Positions 1 to 5,746 are shown, counted from the first letter of the stretch. The stretch is 7,258 bases of DNA from JBHEPS01 sp046261635 (GCA_046261635.1 JBHEOL010000056.1:1-7258); one strand, 5' to 3'. Made by a program: numbers and translations. The notes: generated from the letters alone by a model not told the origin.

Positions 1-1
1 G

Positions 2-301
2 ACAGGCAAAAGACAACCGGTCTCGGTAGAAATTTACGGACAGACCTACAACGTTCGCGGGGAAGGAGACCCAGCGTATTTAACGGAGCTTGCGCAAATC
101 GTCGACAGCCGGATGCGGGAAATCGCGCCGCAGGTCGCCACCGGAGATCCCACACGGATCGCGATCCTGGCCGCACTGAATCTCGCGGACGAGTTCTCGC
201 GTTACCGGCAGCAGCGGGAATCCGACGTCGGCAGATGGAAGAACAGAACGGAACAACTGATCGAGGCCCTCGGAGGCAATGCCATCGAGCCAGCCGAATG
301 A
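2..301 (+). CDS. zapA: Cell division protein ZapA (5' end at or just beyond the window edge)
   Basis: ZapA binds FtsZ in the cytoplasm and promotes bundling of its protofilaments at the division ring. The reading frame is open from base 2. It shows the typical N-terminal strand (VEIYGQTYNVRGEGD), then the helix beginning around AYLTELAQIVDSRM, the conserved TRIAILAALNLADEF segment and a charged C-terminal coiled coil (SRYRQQRESDVGRW) that would form the dimer and tetramer interface. The visible 99 codons are close to the usual ZapA length of about 100 residues. Base 1 is G and the next codons read TGKRQPV, so the missing part may be no more than the first two bases of an ATG; this is an inference. 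An internal ATG at 113 would discard the conserved N-terminal strand and is unlikely to be the start. A 6S-like RNA begins about 18 nt after the stop, the same neighbour as in many proteobacteria. Confidence 0.9.
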   Translation, partial: TGKRQPVSVEIYGQTYNVRGEGDPAYLTELAQIVDSRMREIAPQVATGDPTRIAILAALNLADEFSRYRQQRESDVGRWKNRTEQLIEALGGNAIEPAE

Positions 302-319
302 GTCGCGGAAAACGAAAGT

Positions 320-516
320 CGGAGACCCTGCAGAGTTCGTGATGAGCAATCGCTATTTGAACCAACTCCCTAATTGCGGGAGCCCGAGTCACGGGGCCAG
401 TGCATGCCTTCCCCTCTCCGAGGGACAGAAGGTAGCCGTCCGGCAGCGTGCAGGGCACCCACCTTGTTTACGCAGGTTCAATTAGGAAACCTCACACGGC
501 TCAGGCGGGGCCTCCG
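320..516 (+). ncRNA. ssrS: 6S RNA (regulator of sigma-70 RNA polymerase), predicted
   Basis: 6S RNA mimics an open promoter and holds the housekeeping RNA polymerase holoenzyme. The stretch between zapA and rny has no convincing gene but can fold as one long rod. Bases 320-331 pair with 505-516 (12 positions, one A-C mismatch, one G-U). Further in, 338-341 pair with 495-498 and 343-346 with 491-494, leaving a bulged A at 342. A 3'-side mini-hairpin ACCT (461-464) / AGGT (474-477) lies in the motif GGGCACCCACCTTG, which resembles the 3' side of the central bubble in known 6S RNAs. An alternative pairing joins TTGAACC (357-363) to GGTTCAA (475-481). The apical part contains nested hairpins such as CCCTC/GAGGG inside CCTTC/GAAGG. 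Length (about 197 nt), shape and position after zapA all fit 6S RNA. The exact ends and the promoter are not determined; it may be processed from a zapA transcript. Confidence 0.8.
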
Positions 517-583
517 GTAATCTTCCGGTTCCTGTCGTTTGAACACGCGCAAGCCTCCAAGTACGTCCGGGTCGGGCGGTACT

Positions 584-590
584 GGGGAGG
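584..590 (+). promoter_or_regulatory. Ribosome binding site that fixes the GTG start of rny
   Basis: GGGGAGG lies 6 nt upstream of the GTG at 597, an ideal distance. It supports the non-ATG start and therefore an N-terminal transmembrane segment that begins at residue 1. A weak TTGAAC (539-544) / TACGTC (562-567) pair with 17-nt spacing lies upstream and could be a promoter, but the second box matches poorly. Confidence 0.75.
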
Positions 591-596
591 TTTGAA

Positions 597-2159
597 GTGG
601 ACATCATTCTCACAATTATTGGTTCCCTCGTCGGGGCGGTCATCCTGGCCCTGCTGTGGGCCATGGTGTATCGCAGGCGCGCCGAGGCGCAGGTCGAAGA
701 AGCTCGCCGCACCGCGGCGAGCATCACGGAAGACGCCCGGAAGGCAGCCGACACGAAACTGAAGGAGTCTGCCCTCGCAGCCAAAGAGCAGATCCTCCAG
801 GCTCAGGCCGATTTCGACCGCCAGTCGAAAGAGCGGCGCGAAGAGCTCAAGGACACCGAGCGGCGCCTCCAGCAGAAGGAAGAAGCGGCGGACCGGAAGG
901 CGCAGCAGATCGACCGTCGCGAGACCGAAATCGAAGCGCGCAATCACCGCCTCTCCGAGAGGGAGAAGCAGCTCGAAGCGAAGCAGACCGAGCTCGAGCG
1001 CATCGTCGAGGACCAGCGGCACCGCCTCGAGCAGATCTCCGGCCTGACGGCGGACGAGGCAAAACGCGAGCTGATCCGGGGCATCGAGAACGAGGCCAAG
1101 CTCGACGCGGCCAACATCATGAAGCGGATCGAGACCGAGGCGAACGAGCTCGGACACATCAAGGCTCGGCGCATCATCGGCACCGCCATCCAGCGCATGG
1201 CCTCTGACTACGTCGCCGAGAACACGGTCTCGGTCGTCGATCTCCCCTCGGAAGACATGAAGGGAAGGATCATCGGCCGCGAAGGCCGGAACATCCGCGC
1301 GCTGGAGCTCGCCACCGGGGTCGACCTGATCGTCGACGACACTCCCGAGGCGGTCATCCTGTCCGGCTTCGATCCGATCCGCCGCGAGGTGGCGAGGATC
1401 TCCCTGGAGCGGCTGATGGCCGACGGACGGATCCATCCGGCCCGCATCGAAGAGGTCGTCGACAAGGTCCGCGTCGAGCTCGAGGACAAGCTGTTCGAGG
1501 AAGGGGAGGCCGCGGCCTTCTCGATCGGAATCACCGACATCCACCCGGAGGTGCTCAAGCTTCTCGGACGCCTCCGCTACCGGACCTCGTACGGACAGAA
1601 CGTCCTGATGCACTCGCTCGAGGTCGCGCAGCTCTCGGCCCTGATGGCGACCGAGCTCGGCGCCAATTCGGAGATCGCGAAGCGCGGAGGCCTTCTCCAC
1701 GACATCGGAAAATCGATCGATCGGGAGATGGAGGGAACGCATCTCGAGCTCGGTCGGCAGGTGCTCGAAAAGTACGGCGAGCGGCGGGAGGTCATCCACG
1801 CGATGGAATGTCACCACGGCGACTACGACCCGGAGACGGTCGAGGCCGTCCTGGTGAACGCCGCCGACGCACTCTCGGCCGCAAGGCCCGGAGCCAGGCG
1901 CGAGATCCTCGAGAATTACGTCCATCGGCTCGAGCGTCTCGAGTCGATTGCCGACAGTTTCGACGGCGTCAACAAGTCCTTCGCGATCCAGGCGGGGCGC
2001 GAGCTCCGCATCATCGTGAACGCCGAGCGGCTGACCGATGAACAGTCGATCTGGCTCTCGAAGGACGTGGCGCGCCGGATCGAGTCCGAGCTCCAGTATC
2101 CCGGCCAGATCAAGGTCACCGTCATCCGGGAAACCCGGGCAGTCGATTTCGCGAAGTAA
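597..2159 (+). CDS. rny: Ribonuclease Y (membrane-anchored endoribonuclease)
   Basis: RNase Y starts mRNA decay by endonucleolytic cleavage and is tethered to the inner face of the cytoplasmic membrane. The 520-residue product has a single N-terminal transmembrane helix (about residues 3-24, followed by YRRR), a long charged coiled coil (about 26-160), a KH RNA-binding domain with the GRIIGREGRNIR loop at 223-234, and a C-terminal HD domain. The metal-binding residues are visible: H339 (LMHSLEVA), H368-D369 (LLHDIGK) and D424 (NAADALSAARPG). Length and the H368-D369 numbering match Bacillus subtilis RNase Y, so the protein looks full-length and catalytically intact. The start is GTG, chosen for the GGGGAGG 6 nt upstream and because the membrane helix begins there. 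It lies about 80 nt after the 6S-like RNA and 145 nt before ymdB, the same rny-ymdB order as in Bacillus. Confidence 0.97.
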   Translation: MDIILTIIGSLVGAVILALLWAMVYRRRAEAQVEEARRTAASITEDARKAADTKLKESALAAKEQILQAQADFDRQSKERREELKDTERRLQQKEEAADRKAQQIDRRETEIEARNHRLSEREKQLEAKQTELERIVEDQRHRLEQISGLTADEAKRELIRGIENEAKLDAANIMKRIETEANELGHIKARRIIGTAIQRMASDYVAENTVSVVDLPSEDMKGRIIGREGRNIRALELATGVDLIVDDTPEAVILSGFDPIRREVARISLERLMADGRIHPARIEEVVDKVRVELEDKLFEEGEAAAFSIGITDIHPEVLKLLGRLRYRTSYGQNVLMHSLEVAQLSALMATELGANSEIAKRGGLLHDIGKSIDREMEGTHLELGRQVLEKYGERREVIHAMECHHGDYDPETVEAVLVNAADALSAARPGARREILENYVHRLERLESIADSFDGVNKSFAIQAGRELRIIVNAERLTDEQSIWLSKDVARRIESELQYPGQIKVTVIRETRAVDFAK

Positions 2160-2164
2160 GCCGT

Positions 2165-2187
2165 GGCAGAGGATCTTTTCCTCTGCC
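2165..2187 (+). other. Perfect 9-bp hairpin just after rny
   Basis: GGCAGAGGA (2165-2173) and TCCTCTGCC (2179-2187) form a perfect 9-bp stem with a 5-nt loop, starting 5 nt after the rny stop. The following bases (GGAAAAGCC) lack a T-run, so it is not a textbook intrinsic terminator. It could instead protect the rny mRNA 3' end, act as a processing site between rny and ymdB, or help partial termination. Confidence 0.5.
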
Positions 2188-2194
2188 GGAAAAG

Positions 2195-2264
2195 CCGGTG
2201 AGGGATCTGATCCCGGGGACCTCGGTGACTCCGGATGAACAGGGTTCCGGAGCGCTCAGGCTCC
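2195..2264 (+). promoter_or_regulatory. Structured leader of ymdB with alternative pairings (function unknown)
   Basis: In the 145-nt gap between rny and ymdB, CTCCGG (2229-2234) can pair with CCGGAG (2247-2252). The same right arm can instead pair downstream as GGAGC (2249-2253) with GCTCC (2260-2264). These pairings exclude each other. A further small stem is GAGG (2200-2203) / CCTC (2220-2223), competing with GGGA (2202-2205) / TCCC (2211-2214). The arrangement resembles a switching leader, but I do not recognise a known riboswitch and chance pairing in GC-rich DNA is possible. Confidence 0.3.
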
Positions 2265-2304
2265 GCGCCGGTACCGCTGCATCAATCGAGAGAATGGGAG
2301 ATTC

Positions 2305-3093
2305 ATGGTTCGCCTGCTTTACATCGGAGACATCGTCGGCCAGCCCGGAAGAAAGGCGCTACGTGCGAAACTCGAGTCGGTCATCGACCGGGAGCGTGTG
2401 GATTTCACGGCGGTGAACATCGAGAACGCCGCCGGTGGGTTCGGCGTGACCGAGGCCATCCTCGAGGAGTTGTCGGACCTTCCGATCGACGTTTACACCT
2501 CGGGGAATCACATCTGGGACAAGAAGGACTTCGTCGAGCGGCTCGATGAGTACGACAACGTCGTCCGTCCTGCAAACTATCCCGAGGGAAACCCGGGGCG
2601 GGGGCGGGTCGTGAAGGCGACCGCGGCCGGGACCAAGGTCGCCGTGATCCAGGTGATGGGGCAGGTGTTCATGCCTCCCTGTCACAACCCGTTTCACGTG
2701 ATCGAGAAGGAGCTCGCCGCGCTCGACAGCGACGTCCGGGTCATCATGGTCGACATCCACTGCGAGGCGACCTCGGAGAAGCAGGCGATGGGACGCCTTC
2801 TCGACGGCCGCGTCTCCGCGGTTCTCGGTACCCATACTCACGTGCCGACCGCGGACGAGCGCATCCTTCCCAACGGGACCGCGTTCCAGACCGATGTCGG
2901 CATGACCGGAGCCTACGACTCGATCATCGGCTTCCGGCCGGACGAGATCCTCCAGAAGTTCATCATGAACACGCCTCGCAAGATGGAAGTGGCGAAGCGC
3001 GACGTACGCCTCCGCGGCGCGCTCATCGAGGTGGATGAGAGCACGGGCCTGGCCACCGCAATTCAGCGCGTGAGCGAACGGATCGACGACTGA
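2305..3093 (+). CDS. ymdB: YmdB-type metallophosphodiesterase (TIGR00282 family)
   Basis: This is a cytoplasmic calcineurin-like phosphoesterase of the YmdB family. In Bacillus, YmdB is a dimetal enzyme that hydrolyses 2',3'- and 3',5'-cyclic nucleotides and affects biofilm and motility gene expression. The 262-residue product is about the length of the Bacillus protein. Visible metal and catalytic motifs are D9 (YIGDIVG), E40-N41 (NIENAAGG), N68-H69 (SGNHIWD), D150/H152 (VDIHCEA) and H177/H179 (GTHTHVPT). All core residues appear present, so the enzyme is probably active. The ATG at 2305 has GGGAG at 2296-2300, a short 4-nt spacing. It follows rny after a structured 145-nt gap and is followed 5 nt later by the next gene, which suggests co-transcription of the latter. 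The neighbourhood with RNase Y fits a role linked to RNA metabolism, though its substrate here is not known. Confidence 0.95.
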   Translation: MVRLLYIGDIVGQPGRKALRAKLESVIDRERVDFTAVNIENAAGGFGVTEAILEELSDLPIDVYTSGNHIWDKKDFVERLDEYDNVVRPANYPEGNPGRGRVVKATAAGTKVAVIQVMGQVFMPPCHNPFHVIEKELAALDSDVRVIMVDIHCEATSEKQAMGRLLDGRVSAVLGTHTHVPTADERILPNGTAFQTDVGMTGAYDSIIGFRPDEILQKFIMNTPRKMEVAKRDVRLRGALIEVDESTGLATAIQRVSERIDD

Positions 3094-3098
3094 CGGCG

Positions 3099-3743
3099 AT
3101 GAGCCATCCTCCGGCCCTCTCGGTCTTCGCGCTCGGCAAGGTCAGCCCGGAGGATATCCACGCCCTCGCTTCCCACTTGCCGGCATTGGAGCTCCTGGCC
3201 GTCGATCTTCCGTCGGATGCGAATCTCGGCGAGCAGCAGGCGCAGTTGCGCGCGGTGGTCAACTCGGCGTCCCACGACTGGATTCTCATCATGAGAGGGG
3301 GGGAGACCGTCGATGCTGCGCTCGCCGAGGAGATCGCGGCCACGCTCGCTCCGCCGAGCCGGGCCTGGGGAACCCGTTTGCGCGTCGTGCCGACGTATGG
3401 CGGATCGCCTCTGATCCTCCCCGTCGCGCACGGGGGGGAAATCCGCCTCTTCCATCGCAGGCACGTGCGGTTCGACGTGCGAAATCAGACCGGGGAGATG
3501 AACGTCGAGGGGGCCGTAGTGCGGCTTCACTCGCCCCTCCGGATGGAAGCCTACGCGAACGCAGAGGAGCATCGCGAATGGCTCGCCGCTCACGCCGTCC
3601 CGCAATCGGGGGCTCGAAGAGCGCTCATCTTCGCGAAGAATGCAGTCGCTTCGGGTGCGATCTGGCGGAGCCGTGCGACTCTTCGCTACCTCTGGGTCGA
3701 GGCAGGGTGGGATCGCACGACTCCCGGTCGCGGGTCGCGGTGA
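3099..3743 (+). CDS. Degenerate family-2 glycosyltransferase-like protein (probable pseudoenzyme)
   Basis: The 214-residue product has no signal peptide or membrane helix. Its layout resembles WaaE/KdtX-like family-2 glycosyltransferases: a segment ending LGEQQAQLRAVVNSASHDWIL (written as residues 43-63) corresponds to the region before the catalytic DxD, GGEIRLFHRRHVRFD corresponds to the acceptor-side 'RLFRR' block, and a later AEEHREWLAAHA matches the family's C-terminal helix. Where active members carry a DADE-type metal site, this protein reads MRGGE (residues 65-69), so both acidic metal ligands are gone, and the N-terminal nucleotide-binding part is compressed. I infer a catalytically dead or repurposed paralogue. 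The ATG lies 5 nt after the ymdB stop with no clear Shine-Dalgarno sequence, which suggests translational coupling. Its end is only 7 nt from the end of the convergent AraC-type gene. The family assignment is by eye and moderate; the reading frame itself is well supported. Confidence 0.6.
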   Translation: MSHPPALSVFALGKVSPEDIHALASHLPALELLAVDLPSDANLGEQQAQLRAVVNSASHDWILIMRGGETVDAALAEEIAATLAPPSRAWGTRLRVVPTYGGSPLILPVAHGGEIRLFHRRHVRFDVRNQTGEMNVEGAVVRLHSPLRMEAYANAEEHREWLAAHAVPQSGARRALIFAKNAVASGAIWRSRATLRYLWVEAGWDRTTPGRGSR

Positions 3744-3750
3744 GCGCGCG

Positions 3751-4113
3751 TTACTCCGCTGCCCAGCGGTTCTGAGAGACCTGGCGCAGCGTTCCGTGCA
3801 TTCGGAACTGTCGCGGAGACATTCCGAAACGCCTGCGAAACTGCTGACGGAAGTAGTTCTCCGAATCGAATCCGCAGAGGCGGGCGACCTGCGTGATCCG
3901 CATGTTGCCGGCCTTGAGCAGGCGGGCCGCTTTCTCGAGCCGCTTCTGCTTGAGGAACTGGCTCAGGAGTTTTCCCGTCGCGCGGTGAAAACGACCTGAC
4001 ACGTACTGACGGGTGAAGCCGAGGTCACGCGAGACTGCCTCGACCGTGAGATCCTCATCGTTTTTCATCCGTTGCCGTACGCACTTCATAAGCGAACGAA
4101 CGAGCCCATCCAT
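3751..4113 (-). CDS. Short AraC/XylS-family transcriptional regulator (DNA-binding domain only)
   Basis: The 120-residue product is little more than the two-helix-turn-helix DNA-binding domain, a size like MarA or SoxS. The first HTH spans about residues 22-42 (LTVEAVSRDLGFTRQYVSGRF), joined by the linker helix FLKQKRLEKAARLL to the second HTH at about 72-93 (RITQVARLCGFDSENYFRQQF), followed by the signature FGMSPRQFR. There is no ligand-sensing domain, so activity may be set by its own amount or by a partner. The frame is open further upstream to an ATG at 4248, but I prefer the ATG at 4113: it has AGAGGAG 7 nt upstream, homology begins soon after it, and a TATAAT box at 4234-4239 lies downstream of the longer start. 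The extra N-terminal residues would be low in recognisable structure. It converges on the glycosyltransferase-like gene and diverges from the cyclic-nucleotide-like gene, a possible target; targets cannot be read from the sequence. Confidence 0.85.
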   Translation of the reverse strand: MDGLVRSLMKCVRQRMKNDEDLTVEAVSRDLGFTRQYVSGRFHRATGKLLSQFLKQKRLEKAARLLKAGNMRITQVARLCGFDSENYFRQQFRRRFGMSPRQFRMHGTLRQVSQNRWAAE

Positions 4114-4120
4114 GGCGATA

Positions 4121-4127
4121 CTCCTCT
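4121..4127 (-). promoter_or_regulatory. Ribosome binding site that decides the AraC-type start
   Basis: On the minus strand this reads AGAGGAG and lies 7 nt before the ATG at 4113. It is the main reason to prefer this start over the upstream in-frame ATG at 4248, which has no comparable site. Confidence 0.75.
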
Positions 4128-4149
4128 GGCCAACGGGGGTTGACGGCGT

Positions 4150-4168
4150 GAAGGATGGCCGATCCTTC
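4150..4168 (-). other. Inverted repeat in the 5' leader of the AraC-type gene
   Basis: GAAGGAT (4150-4156) and ATCCTTC (4162-4168) form a perfect 7-bp inverted repeat with a 5-nt spacer, lying between the predicted -10 box and the start codon. It could be a hairpin in the leader mRNA or an operator. Its function is unknown. Confidence 0.4.
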
Positions 4169-4233
4169 GACGGTACCGAAACGGGTATGCGGCGCCCTGT
4201 GGCAACCACCTCTTGTTCCCTTTGTATGGCTCC

Positions 4234-4239
4234 ATTATA
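4234..4239 (-). promoter_or_regulatory. Predicted -10 box for the AraC-type gene
   Basis: On the minus strand this reads TATAAT, a perfect sigma-70 -10 hexamer in otherwise GC-rich DNA. No good -35 box is seen at 16-18 nt spacing (GAGCCT at 17 nt), so the promoter may need an activator, perhaps the regulator itself. Transcription would start near 4227 and give a leader of about 114 nt. Confidence 0.5.
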
Positions 4240-4301
4240 CGCCGTCATTCATGGCGAGGCTCGCTTTCGGAATCGACCAATCGAGCCGTTGATTTAGGAA
4301 T

Positions 4302-4360
4302 TTTCTCAGACCGAAGCTGAGAAACGCCCAAAAATGGTGACGCCTGAACCCGGGCGTTTC
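4302..4360. other. Two overlapping, mutually exclusive hairpins in the 318-nt divergent gap
   Basis: The 4114-4431 gap contains no gene. Besides the AraC leader and the promoter boxes it holds TTTCTCAG (4302-4309) / CTGAGAAA (4317-4324), an 8-bp perfect stem with a 7-nt loop that includes a UUCG-type loop on the minus strand. A second inverted repeat, GAAACGCCC (4321-4329) / GGGCGTTTC (4352-4360), is 9 bp and perfect. The two share bases 4321-4324, so only one can form at a time in RNA. Neither is followed by a clear T-run. They could be operator sites for a dimeric regulator or an RNA switch. Confidence 0.5.
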
Positions 4361-4399
4361 GCCGTCCGATCGCGGAACGGCCAGCGCCGGGATCGGGAT

Positions 4400-4405
4400 T
4401 AGAAT
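4400..4405 (+). promoter_or_regulatory. Predicted -10 box for the cyclic-nucleotide-like gene
   Basis: TAGAAT, in the context ATTAGAATGGCGA, lies 26 nt before the ATG at 4432. Almost the same string (ATTAGAATGCGA) lies before the TPR-AIM24 gene. No clear -35 box is seen. The start codon is also preceded by a strong GGAGGAGGGG (4418-4427). Confidence 0.4.
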
Positions 4406-4431
4406 GGCGACGTCCCGGGAGGAGGGGCGGA

Positions 4432-4941
4432 ATGGAACACGATCGTGAGTTTCTCCGGAGTGTGGAGTTACTGGTGGAGTTCGAGGGAGGGGAATTGGAC
4501 GCGTTCGGATCGGCGATGGTGCCGACCGAGTTTCATCCCGGGCAGTTGATCCTCGAGGAGGGGCAGCCGAACCGGGCGCTCCACATCGTCCGGCAGGGGC
4601 GGGTGAGGGTGAGCCGCCGCGTGGAGGAATCCGACGTGATCCTCTGTGACCTGTCGGCCGGAAGGACCTTCGGGGAGCTCTCCATCCTCGAGGAGGGGGT
4701 TGCGATCGCGACGCTGCGCGCGATTCCAAAGACCACGATCCTCTCGATTTCGATGAATGACCTCCACCGGATACTGCGGGACTCGCCGCCAACCGCGGCG
4801 AAGTTCTGGAAAGCGATCGCAATCGATCTTCGCGGCAGACTCGTGCAGACCAACGACGTGGTGCGGACGTATTTCGAGGTCAACCGGGCACTGGTCGAAA
4901 ACCCCACCTTCCGCGAAGCCTACGCAATGGTCTCTCGCTGA
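4432..4941 (+). CDS. Stand-alone cyclic-nucleotide-binding-like (CAP_ED / Crp-type) domain protein
   Basis: The 169-residue cytoplasmic protein is a single CNB beta-roll without the C-terminal helix-turn-helix of Crp/Fnr regulators. Family marks are PGQLILEEGQPNRALHIVRQGRVRV (shown here in two pieces: PGQLILEEG at 36-44 and HIVRQGRVRV at 51-60), DLSAGRTFGELSILEEG (73-89) and the closing helix starting SMNDLHRIL (107-115). The phosphate-binding cassette keeps G81-E82, but the position of the conserved arginine in the usual G-P-R-S-A-T pattern is A91 (GVAIAT), so classical cAMP or cGMP binding is doubtful. It may bind another ligand or act as a protein-interaction module. The ATG has a strong GGAGGAGGGG just upstream. 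It is divergent from the AraC-type gene and 53 nt before the lytic transglycosylase. The target is unknown. Confidence 0.85.
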   Translation: MEHDREFLRSVELLVEFEGGELDAFGSAMVPTEFHPGQLILEEGQPNRALHIVRQGRVRVSRRVEESDVILCDLSAGRTFGELSILEEGVAIATLRAIPKTTILSISMNDLHRILRDSPPTAAKFWKAIAIDLRGRLVQTNDVVRTYFEVNRALVENPTFREAYAMVSR

Positions 4942-4944
4942 CAC

Positions 4945-4958
4945 CCCCCTCCAGGGGG
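4945..4958 (+). terminator. Short GC hairpin after the cyclic-nucleotide-like gene (weak terminator candidate)
   Basis: CCCCC (4945-4949) and GGGGG (4954-4958) close a 4-nt TCCA loop three bases after the stop codon. A second small repeat, CCCGC..GGCGGG (4962-4972), follows. There is no T-run, so intrinsic termination is only a possibility. Confidence 0.25.
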
Positions 4959-4981
4959 CGTCCCGCGGCGGGTTCTGCTAC

Positions 4982-4987
4982 GATAAT
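4982..4987 (+). promoter_or_regulatory. Predicted -10 box of the lytic transglycosylase gene
   Basis: GATAAT lies 7 nt before the ATG at 4995. If it is used, transcription starts at or next to that ATG and the message would be leaderless; the earlier ATG at 4986 would then lie inside the promoter. No Shine-Dalgarno sequence is seen before either ATG, which fits this reading. No -35 box is evident. Confidence 0.35.
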
Positions 4988-4994
4988 GGGTCTG

Positions 4995-5702
4995 ATGAAG
5001 CTGCTCCTGACAGGTCTCGCTCTGGCATTGATGGCGACGGGCGCCTCAGCCGATGTGAGGCTCGTCGTGCGCCCCGACGGAACCAAAGTCATCGTCAATG
5101 ACGGCCGCGCCCGCTCCTCCCAGGGAGTGAACGTCTCCACGCTCGAGTGGCTCGCGAAGCAGCGCGACCGGAAGAGCGAATACGATCCGATCATCGAGCG
5201 CCACGCGTCAAGGTTCGGGGTCGACCCGACTCTGGTGCGCGCAGTCATTCTCGTGGAGTCGAATTTCGACCCTCTCTGCGTCTCGCACAGGGGCGCGCGC
5301 GGATTGATGCAGCTGATGCCGGCCACGGCGAAGCGATTCCAGGTCTCCGACATCCACGATCCGGATCAGAACATCCGGGGTGGAGTCGCCTACCTCGCGT
5401 TCCTCCTGGACCTCCATCCCGGCGACCTCACGCGCGTTCTCGCTTCCTATAACGCGGGCGAAGGGGCGGTCGCCCGATACGGGGGTGTTCCGCCGTATCG
5501 CGAGACCCGCCAATACGTCCAGAAGGCGCTCTCGGTCTATCACGGGCGCGCGTGGGGCGGCAGCGGATCGATCTCCATCAGGACGCAAACCGGCGAGGAC
5601 GTCCTCCGGGGCGGATTCGAGCGCCGGGCTCCTCAGCTCCCTCCTTACGTCGGCACCGCGGTCGCGGTCACGGCCGCGGTCGGCCGCTCACGCTCCCGCT
5701 GA
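4995..5702 (+). CDS. Secreted SLT-family lytic transglycosylase
   Basis: Lytic transglycosylases cleave peptidoglycan between MurNAc and GlcNAc with formation of a 1,6-anhydro end; this one should act in the periplasm. The 235-residue product starts with a signal peptide (MKLLLTGLALALMATGASA, cleavage likely after residue 19) and no lipobox cysteine. A short beta-rich stretch (VRLVVRPDGTKVIVNDG) resembles the N-terminal DUF4124-like part of similar enzymes. The SLT domain covers about 62-182: catalytic E88 in VILVESNFDP, GLMQLMPATA (103-112), NIRGGVAYLAFLL (126-138) and ASYNAGEGAV (150-159) followed by PPYRETRQYV. The catalytic set looks complete. The C-terminal tail is basic and without recognisable domain. 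An ATG at 4986 would add MGL; I prefer 4995 because MK opens a normal signal peptide and a GATAAT box overlaps the upstream ATG. Confidence 0.93.
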   Translation: MKLLLTGLALALMATGASADVRLVVRPDGTKVIVNDGRARSSQGVNVSTLEWLAKQRDRKSEYDPIIERHASRFGVDPTLVRAVILVESNFDPLCVSHRGARGLMQLMPATAKRFQVSDIHDPDQNIRGGVAYLAFLLDLHPGDLTRVLASYNAGEGAVARYGGVPPYRETRQYVQKALSVYHGRAWGGSGSISIRTQTGEDVLRGGFERRAPQLPPYVGTAVAVTAAVGRSRSR

Positions 5703-5746
5703 CCCTGGGATCCACCCCGCCCTCTTCTTCCCCCGAAAAGTTCGAT

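Noticed and set aside
279..762. Two short plus-strand open frames between zapA and rny
   Set aside because: They overlap the 6S-like RNA and the start of rny, show no recognisable domain and have unconvincing starts.
501..1925. Long minus-strand open frame (474 codons) opposite rny
   Set aside because: It is antisense to a clear RNase Y gene. Its composition (rich in Leu, Asp, Arg and Val) is the usual shadow of GC-rich codon bias, with no recognisable domain.
2160..2304. Known riboswitch classes (fluoride, glycine, THF, cyclic-di-GMP) in the ymdB leader
   Set aside because: None of their conserved core motifs could be seen; only generic stems are present.
3640..3999. Plus-strand frame opposite the AraC-type gene
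   Set aside because: Antisense to a well-supported helix-turn-helix gene and overlapping the end of the preceding gene; no family features.
4235..4822. Minus-strand frame (195 codons) across the divergent gap and the CNB gene
   Set aside because: Low-complexity Arg/Pro/Ser-rich translation, antisense to the CNB gene and to its promoter region.
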